A DNA stretch of 64,000 bases from Ferruginibacter sp. HRS2-29 (GTDB lineage: Bacteria > Bacteroidota > Bacteroidia > Chitinophagales > Chitinophagaceae), in contig NZ_RJUB01000010.1 in the NCBI RefSeq assembly GCF_024343615.1, positions 118,395 through 182,394 of the forward strand, read 5' to 3'. Of this stretch, positions 8,408-15,157 are shown one piece after another (positions within the stretch are counted from its first letter, which is position 1; every line of letters starts with the position of its first letter). The notes beneath the pieces are model-generated. The model saw only the letters and a program-made list of their open reading frames with translations, made no database searches and was not told the origin of the DNA. The translations under genes and the position numbers were made by a program.

Positions 8408-9010
8408 TCAATCAGCTTTTTTACCCTGAAAAACTTCGGCTGCCAGGAAATTCTGTACCAGTTCGCGGGCATCGGCACAGGCCCTGTCGAGGTTGTCATT
8501 TACGATCACTTCGTCAAAATGTGTTTTGAAGGAAATCTCGTAAGAAGCCTTATTGATGCGGGCTGCCAGCGTTTCTTCGGTTTCGGTACCCCTGCTTTCG
8601 AGCCTGCTCCTCAGTTCATCCACCGAAGGGGGCTCTATGAAAATACTGAGCGTATTGATGGGGTATTGCTGCTGTACGTGTATGGCGCCTTTAACGTCGA
8701 TATCCAGCACGGGAACCTGGTTGTTGGCCCAGATACGCTCCAGTTCGGATTTCAACGTACCGTAATATTTACCTTCGTATACCATTTCCCATTCGGCAAA
8801 ATCCTTGTTTTTTATCTTTTCCTTGAATTCTTCCGGCGAAAGGAAGTAATAATCCACCCCATGGCGCTCATTGGCCCGGGCCTGGCGGGTGGCCGCCGAT
8901 ACCGAAAATGCCAGCTGAGGAAAATGCTGCATGAGGTTGTGCGTGATGGAAGTCTTGCCGGCACCGGAGGGTGCGGTAATGATCAATATCTTGTGATAAG
9001 GTGATGCCAT
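8408..9010 (-). CDS. gmk: Guanylate kinase
   Basis: A 200-residue enzyme phosphorylating GMP to GDP with ATP. The P-loop APSGAGKTS is at residues 13-21. The GMP-binding region follows, with SVSAATRQARANERHGVDYY (the usual TTR is AATR here) and EWEMVYEGKYYGT, then PVLDIDVKGA and the lid region SRGTETEETLAARI. Length and order are normal. The first ATG is at 9010. A TACTTTTG element at 9013-9020 lies only 2 nt before it, which would leave almost no leader. Confidence 0.96.
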   Translation of the reverse strand: MASPYHKILIITAPSGAGKTSITHNLMQHFPQLAFSVSAATRQARANERHGVDYYFLSPEEFKEKIKNKDFAEWEMVYEGKYYGTLKSELERIWANNQVPVLDIDVKGAIHVQQQYPINTLSIFIEPPSVDELRSRLESRGTETEETLAARINKASYEISFKTHFDEVIVNDNLDRACADARELVQNFLAAEVFQGKKAD

Positions 9011-9025
9011 GCGCAAAAGTAAAAA

Positions 9026-9135
9026 ACAATTAACAATTACGAATTACGAATTAAAAATTAAGAAAGGCGAACGGAGGTAGTATCCAAATGTGGCAGACTT
9101 CCTTATTTCCTTGTTTCTTATTCCTTATTTCTTAT
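9026..9135. repeat. Short intergenic word repeats (AATTACG, then ATAAGG-type)
   Basis: The gmk/ompA-like divergent spacer carries a small AATTACGAATTACGAATT run (about 9027-9050) and TTATTTCC/TTCTTATTCC words at 9102-9135. These are the same words as the larger arrays at 52690/63643 and 62304. The second run overlaps the promoter of the OmpA-like gene. Confidence 0.6.
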
Positions 9136-9140
9136 TTTTG
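9111..9140 (+). promoter_or_regulatory. Bacteroidota-type promoter of the OmpA-like gene
   Basis: TTG at 9111-9113, a 19-nt spacer, then TATTTTTG at 9133-9140, matching TTTG-N19-TAnnTTTG except for the first T. The start codon is 36 nt downstream. Confidence 0.65.
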
Positions 9141-9175
9141 CGCAGCATAACACTTTCAAACTAAAACAACGAAAT

Positions 9176-9931
9176 ATGTCAGTTCATCACGACGAAGCAA
9201 CACCAGTACAACAACAAGACAGCATGAGCGGGGGATTGAAGATCTTGCTGCCGGTATTGTTATTATGCCTGATTGCTGCCGGTATTTTTTATATGACAAG
9301 AGGTAGTGGCGATGCCGGGCATGATGCTCACGGAGGCCACGATTCTACCGCTACTCATGAAAACCATGATCAACATGGTGCTGCAACTGCACACGAAGGC
9401 GCTGCTACTCACGTAACAGGTAAACTTGATACACTGACAGGTGATTTTATTTATGATCTGGGCGAAAATGTAGAGATCGAACTGCCCAACAACGGGGGCA
9501 AACTGACTGTAGGAAAAAACAGTACAGAGTACCAGCTGGTTCAATTTCTGAATAATAAATCAGCGGCACTGGATACCGTGAAAGGTAATTGGTTTGAGTT
9601 TACCAATGTGCGTTTCAAATCCGGCGGGGCCGAACTTACAGAAGGTTCTGAAGCGCAGTTGAAAAACCTGGTAGCGATCGCGAAAGCATATCCTGCTGCG
9701 CAATTCAAGATCGGTGGTTATACAGATAACTCCGGTGATAAGGCTAAAAACCTGGCATTGTCGCAGAAAAGGGCGGATGCTGTAGCTGCAAAAGCTAAAG
9801 GATTGGGCGCTGCCGCAACTTCTATCATCAGTGCAGAAGGATATGGCATCGAGCATCCGATCGCTGATAACGCAACAGCCGAAGGGCGTGCACAAAACCG
9901 CAGGGTAGCGGTGAATGTAAAAGCGAAATAA
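9176..9931 (+). CDS. OmpA-family protein with N-terminal membrane anchor and His-rich linker
   Basis: A 251-residue protein. One transmembrane helix (21-40, KILLPVLLLCLIAAGIFYM) follows a short N-terminus. A linker at 49-79 carries eight histidines (49, 52, 55, 61, 64, 67, 73, 79) among Asp, Gly and Ala. The C-terminal OmpA-like peptidoglycan-binding domain (about 145-250) has FKSGGAELTEGSEAQL, IGGYTDNSGDKAKNLALSQK and GRAQNRRVAVNV. It is probably anchored in the inner membrane with the OmpA domain in the periplasm, binding cell-wall peptide. The linker could bind metal (inference). It is monocistronic, with promoter 9111-9140 and terminator 9954-9986. Confidence 0.9.
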   Translation: MSVHHDEATPVQQQDSMSGGLKILLPVLLLCLIAAGIFYMTRGSGDAGHDAHGGHDSTATHENHDQHGAATAHEGAATHVTGKLDTLTGDFIYDLGENVEIELPNNGGKLTVGKNSTEYQLVQFLNNKSAALDTVKGNWFEFTNVRFKSGGAELTEGSEAQLKNLVAIAKAYPAAQFKIGGYTDNSGDKAKNLALSQKRADAVAAKAKGLGAAATSIISAEGYGIEHPIADNATAEGRAQNRRVAVNVKAK

Positions 9932-9953
9932 TTCCGAAAGTATATTATTGAGT

Positions 9954-9986
9954 AAGCCCCGTGTGTTCTACGCGGGGCTTGTTTTA
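9954..9986 (+). terminator. Rho-independent terminator of the OmpA-like gene
   Basis: Stem AAGCCCCG (9954-9961) with CGGGGCTT (9973-9980), an 11-nt loop and a following GTTTTATTT tract, 22 nt after the stop codon. Confidence 0.9.
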
Positions 9987-9992
9987 TTTGGG

Positions 9993-10090
9993 AGATGCTG
10001 GATGCTGGTTGCTGGCAATTTGTGCTGGTTGATATTCGCTAAATTCTTCGCTACGATATCCATTATCCATTATCCAGCCTCCAGCATCTA
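9993..10090. repeat. Intergenic inverted repeat, word GGATGCTGG
   Basis: Left arm GATGCTGGATGCTGGTTGCT, right arm ATTATCCAGCCTCCAGCATC, with a core containing ATATTCGCTAAATTCTTCGC. It borders the murA stop. A second copy, with a closely similar core, is at 36957. Confidence 0.85.
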
Positions 10091-11395
10091 GTTCTTCCTC
10101 ACTATATCAGCTCCCAGGGCTCTCAGCCTTCCGTCGATATCCTGGTAGCCACGGTCTATCTGGTCGATATTCTGAATAGTGCTTTTTCCTTCGGCGCTCA
10201 ACGCTGCTATCAGCAAAGCCACCCCGGCCCTGATATCCGGGCTGCTCATGGTGATGCCGCGTAATTGTTTTTCTCTTTCGAGGCCTATCACTACGGCCCT
10301 GTGCGGATCGCAAAGGATGATCTGTGCGCCCATCTCGATCAGTTTATCTACAAAGAACAAACGGCTTTCAAACATTTTCTGATGGATGAGCACGCTGCCC
10401 CTCGCCTGTATGGCCGTTACCAGCACAATGCTCAGCAGATCGGGCGTGAAGCCAGGCCATGGATGATCGTAAATGCTCAATACACCTCCATCTAGAAAGC
10501 GCTGCACTTCGTAATATTCCTGGGCCGGTACATGGATATCATCGCCGTTGAAGGTCATCCTGATGCCCAGCTGCTGAAATTTTTCTGGGATGATACCCAG
10601 CTCTTTCAGTCCTACATTTTTGATCACGATATCGCTTTGTGTCATGGCGGCGAGGCCGATGAAACTGCCTATTTCGATCATATCGGGCAGCATGGTATGT
10701 TCTGTGCCTTTCAGTTTTTCCACCCCGTGAATGATCAGCATATTGCTGCCGATACCTTCAATGCTGGCCCCCATGCGGGTAAGCATTTTCGAAAGCTGCT
10801 GGATGTAAGGTTCGCAGGCGGCATTGTAAATGGTAGTAGTGCCTTCGGCTAATACCGCGGCCATGAGAATATTAGCGGTACCGGTCACGCTTGGTTCGTC
10901 GAGCAGCATAAAGGTTCCTTTCAGCCCTTCGGTTTCCAGCTTGAAGAAACCGGTATTGTTATCGTAATTGAACGAAGCGCCGAGTTTTTCAAACCCGATG
11001 ATATGCGTATCCAGCCTGCGGCGGCCTATCTTGTCGCCACCGGGTTTTGGCAGGTATGCTTTTTTGAAACGGGCGAGTAGTGGCCCCGCGAGCATTACAG
11101 AACCACGGAGTTTGCCGCTTTTTTTATGGTAATCGTCGCTCTGCAGGTATTCTACATTCACATCATCCGCTTTGAAGCTGCAGGTATGCGCATCAATGCG
11201 GTTGATCTTCACGTTCATTTCGCCGAGCAATTCTATCAGCAGGTTCACATCAATGATGTCCGGGATGTTTTTTATCATCACTTCTTCATCGGTGAGTAAT
11301 ACTGCGCTGATGATCTGTAATGCTTCGTTTTTTGCGCCTTGGGGCGTGATCTCTCCTGAAAGTTTTTTTCCGCCGGTAACTTCAAAAATGCCCAT
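10088..11395 (-). CDS. murA: UDP-N-acetylglucosamine 1-carboxyvinyltransferase (Asp in place of catalytic Cys)
   Basis: A 435-residue cytoplasmic enzyme of the first committed step of peptidoglycan synthesis, transferring enolpyruvate from PEP to UDP-GlcNAc. It starts MGIFEVTGGKKLSGEITPQG with the conserved K-N pair in GAKNEALQ (21-28). The active-site loop reads PKPGGDKIGRRRLDTH, with Asp121 where E. coli has Cys115. In other bacteria this substitution keeps activity but prevents fosfomycin alkylation. The rest of the fold, including DRGYQDIDGRLRALGAD at the C-terminus, is normal. Upstream lies a 64-bp palindrome and a GTTTAGA array. Confidence 0.96.
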   Translation of the reverse strand: MGIFEVTGGKKLSGEITPQGAKNEALQIISAVLLTDEEVMIKNIPDIIDVNLLIELLGEMNVKINRIDAHTCSFKADDVNVEYLQSDDYHKKSGKLRGSVMLAGPLLARFKKAYLPKPGGDKIGRRRLDTHIIGFEKLGASFNYDNNTGFFKLETEGLKGTFMLLDEPSVTGTANILMAAVLAEGTTTIYNAACEPYIQQLSKMLTRMGASIEGIGSNMLIIHGVEKLKGTEHTMLPDMIEIGSFIGLAAMTQSDIVIKNVGLKELGIIPEKFQQLGIRMTFNGDDIHVPAQEYYEVQRFLDGGVLSIYDHPWPGFTPDLLSIVLVTAIQARGSVLIHQKMFESRLFFVDKLIEMGAQIILCDPHRAVVIGLEREKQLRGITMSSPDIRAGVALLIAALSAEGKSTIQNIDQIDRGYQDIDGRLRALGADIVRKN

Positions 11396-11398
11396 GAT

Positions 11399-11449
11399 GA
11401 GTTTAGTGTTTAGTGTTTAGAGAGGTTTAGAAGTTTAGGGGTTTAAAAA
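11399..11449. repeat. GTTTAGA word array upstream of murA
   Basis: Reiterated GTTTAG/AGTTTAG words (GTTTAGTGTTTAGTGTTTAG, then GGTTTAGAAGTTTAGGGG), in inverse orientation to CTTCTAAACCCTAATCCC past the palindrome. Same word at 53860. Confidence 0.8.
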
Positions 11450-11513
11450 GTTTAGAAGGTTTAATCAATAGCCCCCGACTTAAGTCGGGGGCTATTGATT
11501 AAACCTTCTAAAC
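11450..11513. terminator. 64-bp perfect palindrome, probable bidirectional terminator
   Basis: Positions 11450-11481 and 11482-11513 are exact reverse complements over 32 nt with no loop bases. The centre is GCCCCCGACTTAAGTCGGGG, and the outer part carries GTTTAGAAGGTTTAATCAAT, built from the local GTTTAGA word. It is downstream of the DUF4290 gene and upstream of murA. The GC-rich apex would form a very stable RNA hairpin. Terminator function is inferred. Confidence 0.75.
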
Positions 11514-11540
11514 CCTAATCCCTCATCTCTAATCTGAAAT

Positions 11541-12302
11541 CTAGTATCGTTTTTTAAAATTTCTGTTGTTGTTATTATTCCTGTTGTCTCTTCCGCCGCC
11601 ACCATTATTATCCCTTCCGCCACTGGAGTTACCATTGCGGTTGTTGTTGTTATTACGGTTGCCGTTTCCGCCACCGTTGTTGTTACGGTTATCGCGGCCA
11701 CCGAAATTTTTGCGGTACTGGTTCCTGCCGGGGGTAGCATACTCGTCGAGCGGCCTGTTGTCGGCACGATGTTTTACAAATGGCCTGTTGTTGAATTCGA
11801 GTTCGCCTTTGGTGATAGAACTCAGTTCCTGCTGGATGGCATCATCATGCATCAGTTCTTTATGCCAGTTGCTGTAGGTAAGTTTCATGTAATAAGCGAT
11901 GGCATTGGCAAACCCTTGTTTTTTCTCAGGGTTCTCTTCTTTCAGTGCCTTGTCGATCACTACTTCTATATTCTTGCCAAGATGATTGAAGCGGGGGTAT
12001 TTTTTCGGATATGCCAGCCTTTCAGGCTTAGCCTTCAGTGTTTCCCTGGTTGGGATCGGGTAAGGGCTGTCTACATCCAGCGTAAAATCGCTGATGAGAA
12101 AAAGATGGTCCCATAATTTATGACGGAAATCTTCTACATTTTTTAAGTGTGGATTGAGGAAACCCATCAACTCGATCACCGCATAAGCATTTCTCTGACG
12201 CTCCTGCCTGTCCTGTATTGTGAGTAAATACTCCACCATCTTCTGGATATGGCGGCCGTATTCCTTCATGATCAGGTGGTTTCTCGTCGTGTTGTACTCC
12301 AT
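11541..12302 (-). CDS. DUF4290 family protein with Asn/Gly/Arg-rich C-terminal tail
   Basis: A 253-residue protein starting MEYNTTRNHLIMKEYGRHIQ, the usual DUF4290 opening. Residues 1-185 are the helical domain (MVEYLLTIQDRQERQRNAYA, MGFLNPHLKNVEDFRHKLWD, SPYPIPTRE). The last 55 residues are low-complexity Asn, Gly and Arg with RNN and GGRDN repeats, ending NRNFKKRY. Such tails often bind RNA (inference). Function is unknown; the family is confined to Bacteroidota. An earlier ATG at 12320 is in frame, but the promoter at 12326-12356 leaves only a few nt of leader for it, so 12302 is preferred. Confidence 0.85.
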   Translation of the reverse strand: MEYNTTRNHLIMKEYGRHIQKMVEYLLTIQDRQERQRNAYAVIELMGFLNPHLKNVEDFRHKLWDHLFLISDFTLDVDSPYPIPTRETLKAKPERLAYPKKYPRFNHLGKNIEVVIDKALKEENPEKKQGFANAIAYYMKLTYSNWHKELMHDDAIQQELSSITKGELEFNNRPFVKHRADNRPLDEYATPGRNQYRKNFGGRDNRNNNGGGNGNRNNNNNRNGNSSGGRDNNGGGGRDNRNNNNNRNFKKRY

Positions 12303-12325
12303 GTTCTCTACGTTCTTCATATCAG

Positions 12326-12356
12326 CAAATGTAAGTTGTAAATGTCGTTGAAACAA
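12326..12356 (-). promoter_or_regulatory. Bacteroidota-type promoter of the DUF4290 gene
   Basis: Minus strand: TTG (12356-12354), 20-nt spacer, then TACATTTG (12333-12326), an exact -7 match. Transcription would begin near 12320, which supports the start codon at 12302. Confidence 0.6.
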
Positions 12357-12407
12357 GCAGCCAGCCTGTTTAGTGGGCTCATTTTGGTAAAATTTAATTC
12401 TTTCCCG

Positions 12408-12475
12408 CTGCCAGCCTGAGCTTGTCGAAGGCGATTTTGAAACCGAAGCCGCCTTCGACAAGCTCAGGCTGACAG
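12408..12475. repeat. Palindromic intergenic repeat, CTGTCAGCC family (copy 4)
   Basis: Arms 12408-12432 (CTGCCAGCCTGAGCTTGTCG and on) and 12451-12475, with one mismatch (CTGC/CTGT). It lies upstream of the DUF4290 gene and downstream of the vanZ-like gene. Confidence 0.9.
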
Positions 12476-12524
12476 TGGCGAAATATGATCAGGCGCTAAT
12501 ATTTCCGGATGATTTGATCCCGGC

Positions 12525-12953
12525 TTAATAGGCTTTTTTCGCTTTTCTTTTAAAAAAGTACCAGTAAGTTACGGCGAAAGCGCCAAATCCGCCAACAATA
12601 TCGGCGAGGCAATCCAGCAGGCTGAAACTGCGCCCTTCGATGAAGTATTTCTGTATCAGTTCGGTCATGAGGCCAAATACTGCTGTAGCCAGTGCCACTT
12701 TGAGAAACCATTGCGTGCAGCGTGGTTGATCGATGCCGGCTTTGGCCACGGGCCACATGAACAGCAGTGCCAGCAGGCCGAATATTCCGCAGTGGACCAC
12801 CTTATCGAAACTGATCTGCCCGAACCAGTCGCCCACCTCAGGAAGATCGGGGCCGGGGGTACAGATGAGGATAAGTACCACAAAAAACCAGGCAATGCCT
12901 GGTATGAATTTTTTGATGCTCACCCCCATGAACAGGGAAGTATTTTTTTGCAT
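12525..12953 (-). CDS. VanZ-like family membrane protein
   Basis: A 142-residue protein with four hydrophobic helices (about 15-33, 48-68, 83-103, 113-133) and the VanZ-type motif DKVVHCGIFGLLALLF, followed by EGRSFSLLDCLADIVGGFGA, where the R-S-x-x-x-x-D-x-x-A-D/N pattern is conserved. The family is named for teicoplanin resistance in enterococci, but most members, including short stand-alone ones, have unknown function. It follows gcvH by 9 nt and is almost certainly cotranscribed with it. Confidence 0.85.
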   Translation of the reverse strand: MQKNTSLFMGVSIKKFIPGIAWFFVVLILICTPGPDLPEVGDWFGQISFDKVVHCGIFGLLALLFMWPVAKAGIDQPRCTQWFLKVALATAVFGLMTELIQKYFIEGRSFSLLDCLADIVGGFGAFAVTYWYFFKRKAKKAY

Positions 12954-12962
12954 AATATCTTA

Positions 12963-13340
12963 TTAACTTACCAGCGCCGTGTAGGCTGCCGCATCCATCA
13001 GGCCATCAATATCTGCCGGGTTGTCCACGGTCATTTTTATCATCCAGCCTTGTCCGTAAGGATCGCTGTTTACCAGCTCCGGATTAGCTTCCAGCGCAGG
13101 GTTTACTTCGGTGATGGTTCCCGCCGCCGGCAGAAAAAGATCACTCACTGTCTTTACCGCTTCTACTGTACCAAATACGTCTTCGGCAGCCAGCGCTTTT
13201 CCGTTTGAACTGATATCCACATAAACGATATCACCCAGCTCATGCTGTGCAAATTCTGTAATGCCGATGGTGGCTACATTTCCTTCCAAAGAAATCCATT
13301 CGTGGTCTTTGGTGTACTTTAAGTTTTCTGGAAAATTCAT
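12963..13340 (-). CDS. gcvH: Glycine cleavage system H protein
   Basis: A 125-residue lipoyl carrier protein of the glycine cleavage system. It shuttles the aminomethyl group between the P, T and L proteins. The lipoylation site is Lys63 in [16 protein letters not shown]; the opening [12 protein letters not shown] and the region [12 protein letters not shown] are standard. No gcvP or gcvT lies in the window, so the system is dispersed. It leads a two-gene unit with the vanZ-like gene. The plus-strand Cys-rich lipoprotein gene diverges from it. Confidence 0.96.
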   Translation of the reverse strand: MNFPENLKYTKDHEWISLEGNVATIGITEFAQHELGDIVYVDISSNGKALAAEDVFGTVEAVKTVSDLFLPAAGTITEVNPALEANPELVNSDPYGQGWMIKMTVDNPADIDGLMDAAAYTALVS

Positions 13341-13446
13341 TGTGATGTTTTTTGTGGTTGCAAGTTAGGATTTATTCTAAATGATAGCGTTAGCCCGTAA
13401 AATTTATTGTATATTAGTTTTTCTTACACCTATAAAACTAAAAACA

Positions 13447-13953
13447 ATGAAAACGAAATTCGTATTCGCACTTCTTTTCTCCTCTCTCATTTTTACTCAG
13501 TGCTCAAAAAAAGAAAATGAAAAAGAATCCTCTACTGAAGCAAAGTTAACATCGAGCCTCAAAGCTAAGAATGGATTTACTATTGCTTCGGATGTTAGTG
13601 AGCTTAAAAAAAGTATAATTGAAAATTTGCCTGATTCAGGTTTTGTTTTCAAGTCGTTGGAGATTACCGATATCAAATGGAATGAGTTTGAAGATGGGCG
13701 AGCTTTTGCAGAGGTAAAGATGGTTCTTAATAATATCCCGACAAATACTATGATTGCAAACTTTGATACCAGAAAGGATCAGGGACCTGTCACAGAAATT
13801 AATCCACCCGCAGATCACTATACATGTAGCGGAGTATGCATTGGTTGTCAAGTAAAAGCTACTTGGTCAGGAAATGGACCTATAACATATAGTTGTACCT
13901 GCGAACCAGGCTGTATCGTTTTCATTAATGGCGATCCTCAATGGCCTTATTAA
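13447..13953 (+). CDS. Cys-rich lipoprotein of unknown function
   Basis: A 168-residue protein starting MKTKFVFALLFSSLIFTQCS; the lipobox FTQC makes Cys19 the probable lipidated residue. A charged linker (KKENEKESSTEAK) follows, then a domain with NGFTIASDVSELKKSIIENL. The C-terminus packs seven cysteines into about 32 residues (CSGVCIGC ... SCTCEPGC), which could form disulfides or bind metal. I do not recognise the family. Codon use is more A/T-rich than in neighbouring genes, suggesting acquisition (inference). The ATG at 13447 is chosen over an upstream Met because it directly begins the signal peptide. Confidence 0.8.
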   Translation: MKTKFVFALLFSSLIFTQCSKKENEKESSTEAKLTSSLKAKNGFTIASDVSELKKSIIENLPDSGFVFKSLEITDIKWNEFEDGRAFAEVKMVLNNIPTNTMIANFDTRKDQGPVTEINPPADHYTCSGVCIGCQVKATWSGNGPITYSCTCEPGCIVFINGDPQWPY

Positions 13954-13961
13954 ATTTATTT

Positions 13962-13990
13962 AAAGTGCCGGGAATTACCCGGCACTTTTT
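13962..13990. terminator. Bidirectional terminator between convergent genes
   Basis: Stem AAGTGCCGGG paired with CCCGGCACTT, a 5-nt loop and a TTTTT tail on the plus strand (AAA on the other side). It sits 9 nt after the lipoprotein stop and just before the cyclophilin stop. Confidence 0.92.
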
Positions 13991-13992
13991 GA

Positions 13993-14733
13993 TTATTTAA
14001 GAATTTCCATTTTCATTCTTATATCTCCTATAGGTCTATCACCCCTACCGGTTGGCACTCGAGAAATTTTAGATATAATATCAAGACCTTCAATAACTTC
14101 ACCGAAAACAGTATATTTCATATCAAGATGGGGAGTGCCCCCAATCTTTTTATAAATTTCCCGTTGTTCCGGGGTGTATTTAAAACCTCCTTGCAATTCA
14201 ATCATATTCAACTCTTCATCACTTCTTATTTTACCTTCTACTAAATAAAACTGGCAGGCGCTGCTTTTCTTTTCCGGATTGCCATCCCTTGCGGCAGCCA
14301 GTACGCCACGCTTGTGAAAATATTGCGGTTTTATTTCCGCCGTAAGGCGCTCCATGTTATCGCCGCCATTGCCCAGTAATGCAGCAGGTTCGGCATATTT
14401 GCTCGTAGGGTCGCCGCCCTGGATCATGAACTGCGGAATGACGCGGTGAAACATCAGGCTGTCGTAGAAACCTTCTTTCACCAGCTTTACAAAATTGTCG
14501 CGGTGAATAGGAGTGCTGTCGTATAGTTTTACGATGATGATGCCGGAGTCGGTCGTGATCTTAATACGCACGCTCTTGTCGATTGCTTTTGTTGTTCGGA
14601 GGGTAGAGGGCCTTGGGGCCGGCGCTGCTTTTTTAACTGATGTTTTTTTGGCCGGCGCTTTTTTTGTCTGTGCTTCCAGCGAAAAAAGACTGATCGTACA
14701 TGCGCATAATAACAGCGTAAATTTTCCCTTCAT
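13993..14733 (-). CDS. Cyclophilin-type peptidyl-prolyl cis-trans isomerase, exported
   Basis: A 246-residue protein with a signal peptide (1-21, ending SLEAQ), a Lys/Ala/Pro linker (24-45) and a cyclophilin domain (about 55-245). Conserved catalytic-site segments are FHRVIPQFMIQGGDP and ACQFYLVEG; the latter has Cys-Gln-Phe where classical cyclophilins have SQFF. It probably assists folding of periplasmic proteins. Its start abuts the stop of the upstream 116-residue gene with no gap, implying an operon. Confidence 0.92.
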   Translation of the reverse strand: MKGKFTLLLCACTISLFSLEAQTKKAPAKKTSVKKAAPAPRPSTLRTTKAIDKSVRIKITTDSGIIIVKLYDSTPIHRDNFVKLVKEGFYDSLMFHRVIPQFMIQGGDPTSKYAEPAALLGNGGDNMERLTAEIKPQYFHKRGVLAAARDGNPEKKSSACQFYLVEGKIRSDEELNMIELQGGFKYTPEQREIYKKIGGTPHLDMKYTVFGEVIEGLDIISKISRVPTGRGDRPIGDIRMKMEILK

Positions 14734-15084
14734 CTATATAAAGTTTTGTGATTGAAAATACAATAGTACATGGTCTTTGAGGAAGTTTTCCTGCTCGAAC
14801 GTATTGTTTTCGGGCAATGCTTTCAGTTGTTTGAAATGCGGCCAGCCTTCATCATCGAGCCCTTCGTTGATATAATAACCGCTGGCAGACAGGATAGTAC
14901 AGATGGCGATGTGCATCAGGTCCTGCTTCTGTTCCTTGCTGAATTGCTGTGGCCCCTGGCCCAGTTCCTGCACGCCGATGAGCAGCAGCACACCGTTCAT
15001 ATCCGGCTTGATACCAAATCTTTCCTTCAGCTTTATCCTCAGTTTGAGCCAGCGTACCTGCAGATCTTCCTGTACATGTTGCAT
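14734..15084 (-). CDS. Conserved hypothetical protein (Bacteroidota)
   Basis: A 116-residue soluble protein starting MQHVQEDLQVRWLKLRIKLK with a striking motif NGVLLLIGVQELGQGPQQFS and KQDLMHIAICTILSASGYY. No enzyme motif is recognised. Similar small proteins are, to my knowledge, conserved among Bacteroidota. It is cotranscribed with the cyclophilin gene and diverges from serS; both have -7-like elements in the shared spacer (15088-15095 minus, 15115-15122 plus). ATG at 15084 is used; a TTG two codons upstream is the only longer option. Confidence 0.75.
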   Translation of the reverse strand: MQHVQEDLQVRWLKLRIKLKERFGIKPDMNGVLLLIGVQELGQGPQQFSKEQKQDLMHIAICTILSASGYYINEGLDDEGWPHFKQLKALPENNTFEQENFLKDHVLLYFQSQNFI

Positions 15085-15087
15085 ATG

Positions 15088-15095
15088 CAAATGTA
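15088..15095 (-). promoter_or_regulatory. -7-like element TACATTTG of the 116-residue gene / cyclophilin unit
   Basis: An exact TAnnTTTG match on the minus strand, 3 nt before the ATG at 15084. If real, the transcript would be nearly leaderless. Confidence 0.35.
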
Positions 15096-15114
15096 TGAAT
15101 TATGCTTTTCCTTT

Positions 15115-15122
15115 TATCTTTG
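15115..15122 (+). promoter_or_regulatory. -7-like element TATCTTTG of serS
   Basis: An exact TAnnTTTG match 35 nt before the serS ATG at 15158. The upstream -33 position is weak (no TTG at 19-21 nt). Confidence 0.5.
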
Positions 15123-15157
15123 CCGCTCTTAAAGGATTTTTAAAAAACAAAACCACC

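Noticed and set aside
8307..8411. 35-residue N-terminal extension of the CNNM/CorC protein (QPELVEG...)
   Set aside because: It is the translation of the CTGTCAGCC palindrome; the membrane domain begins at the Met at 8306.
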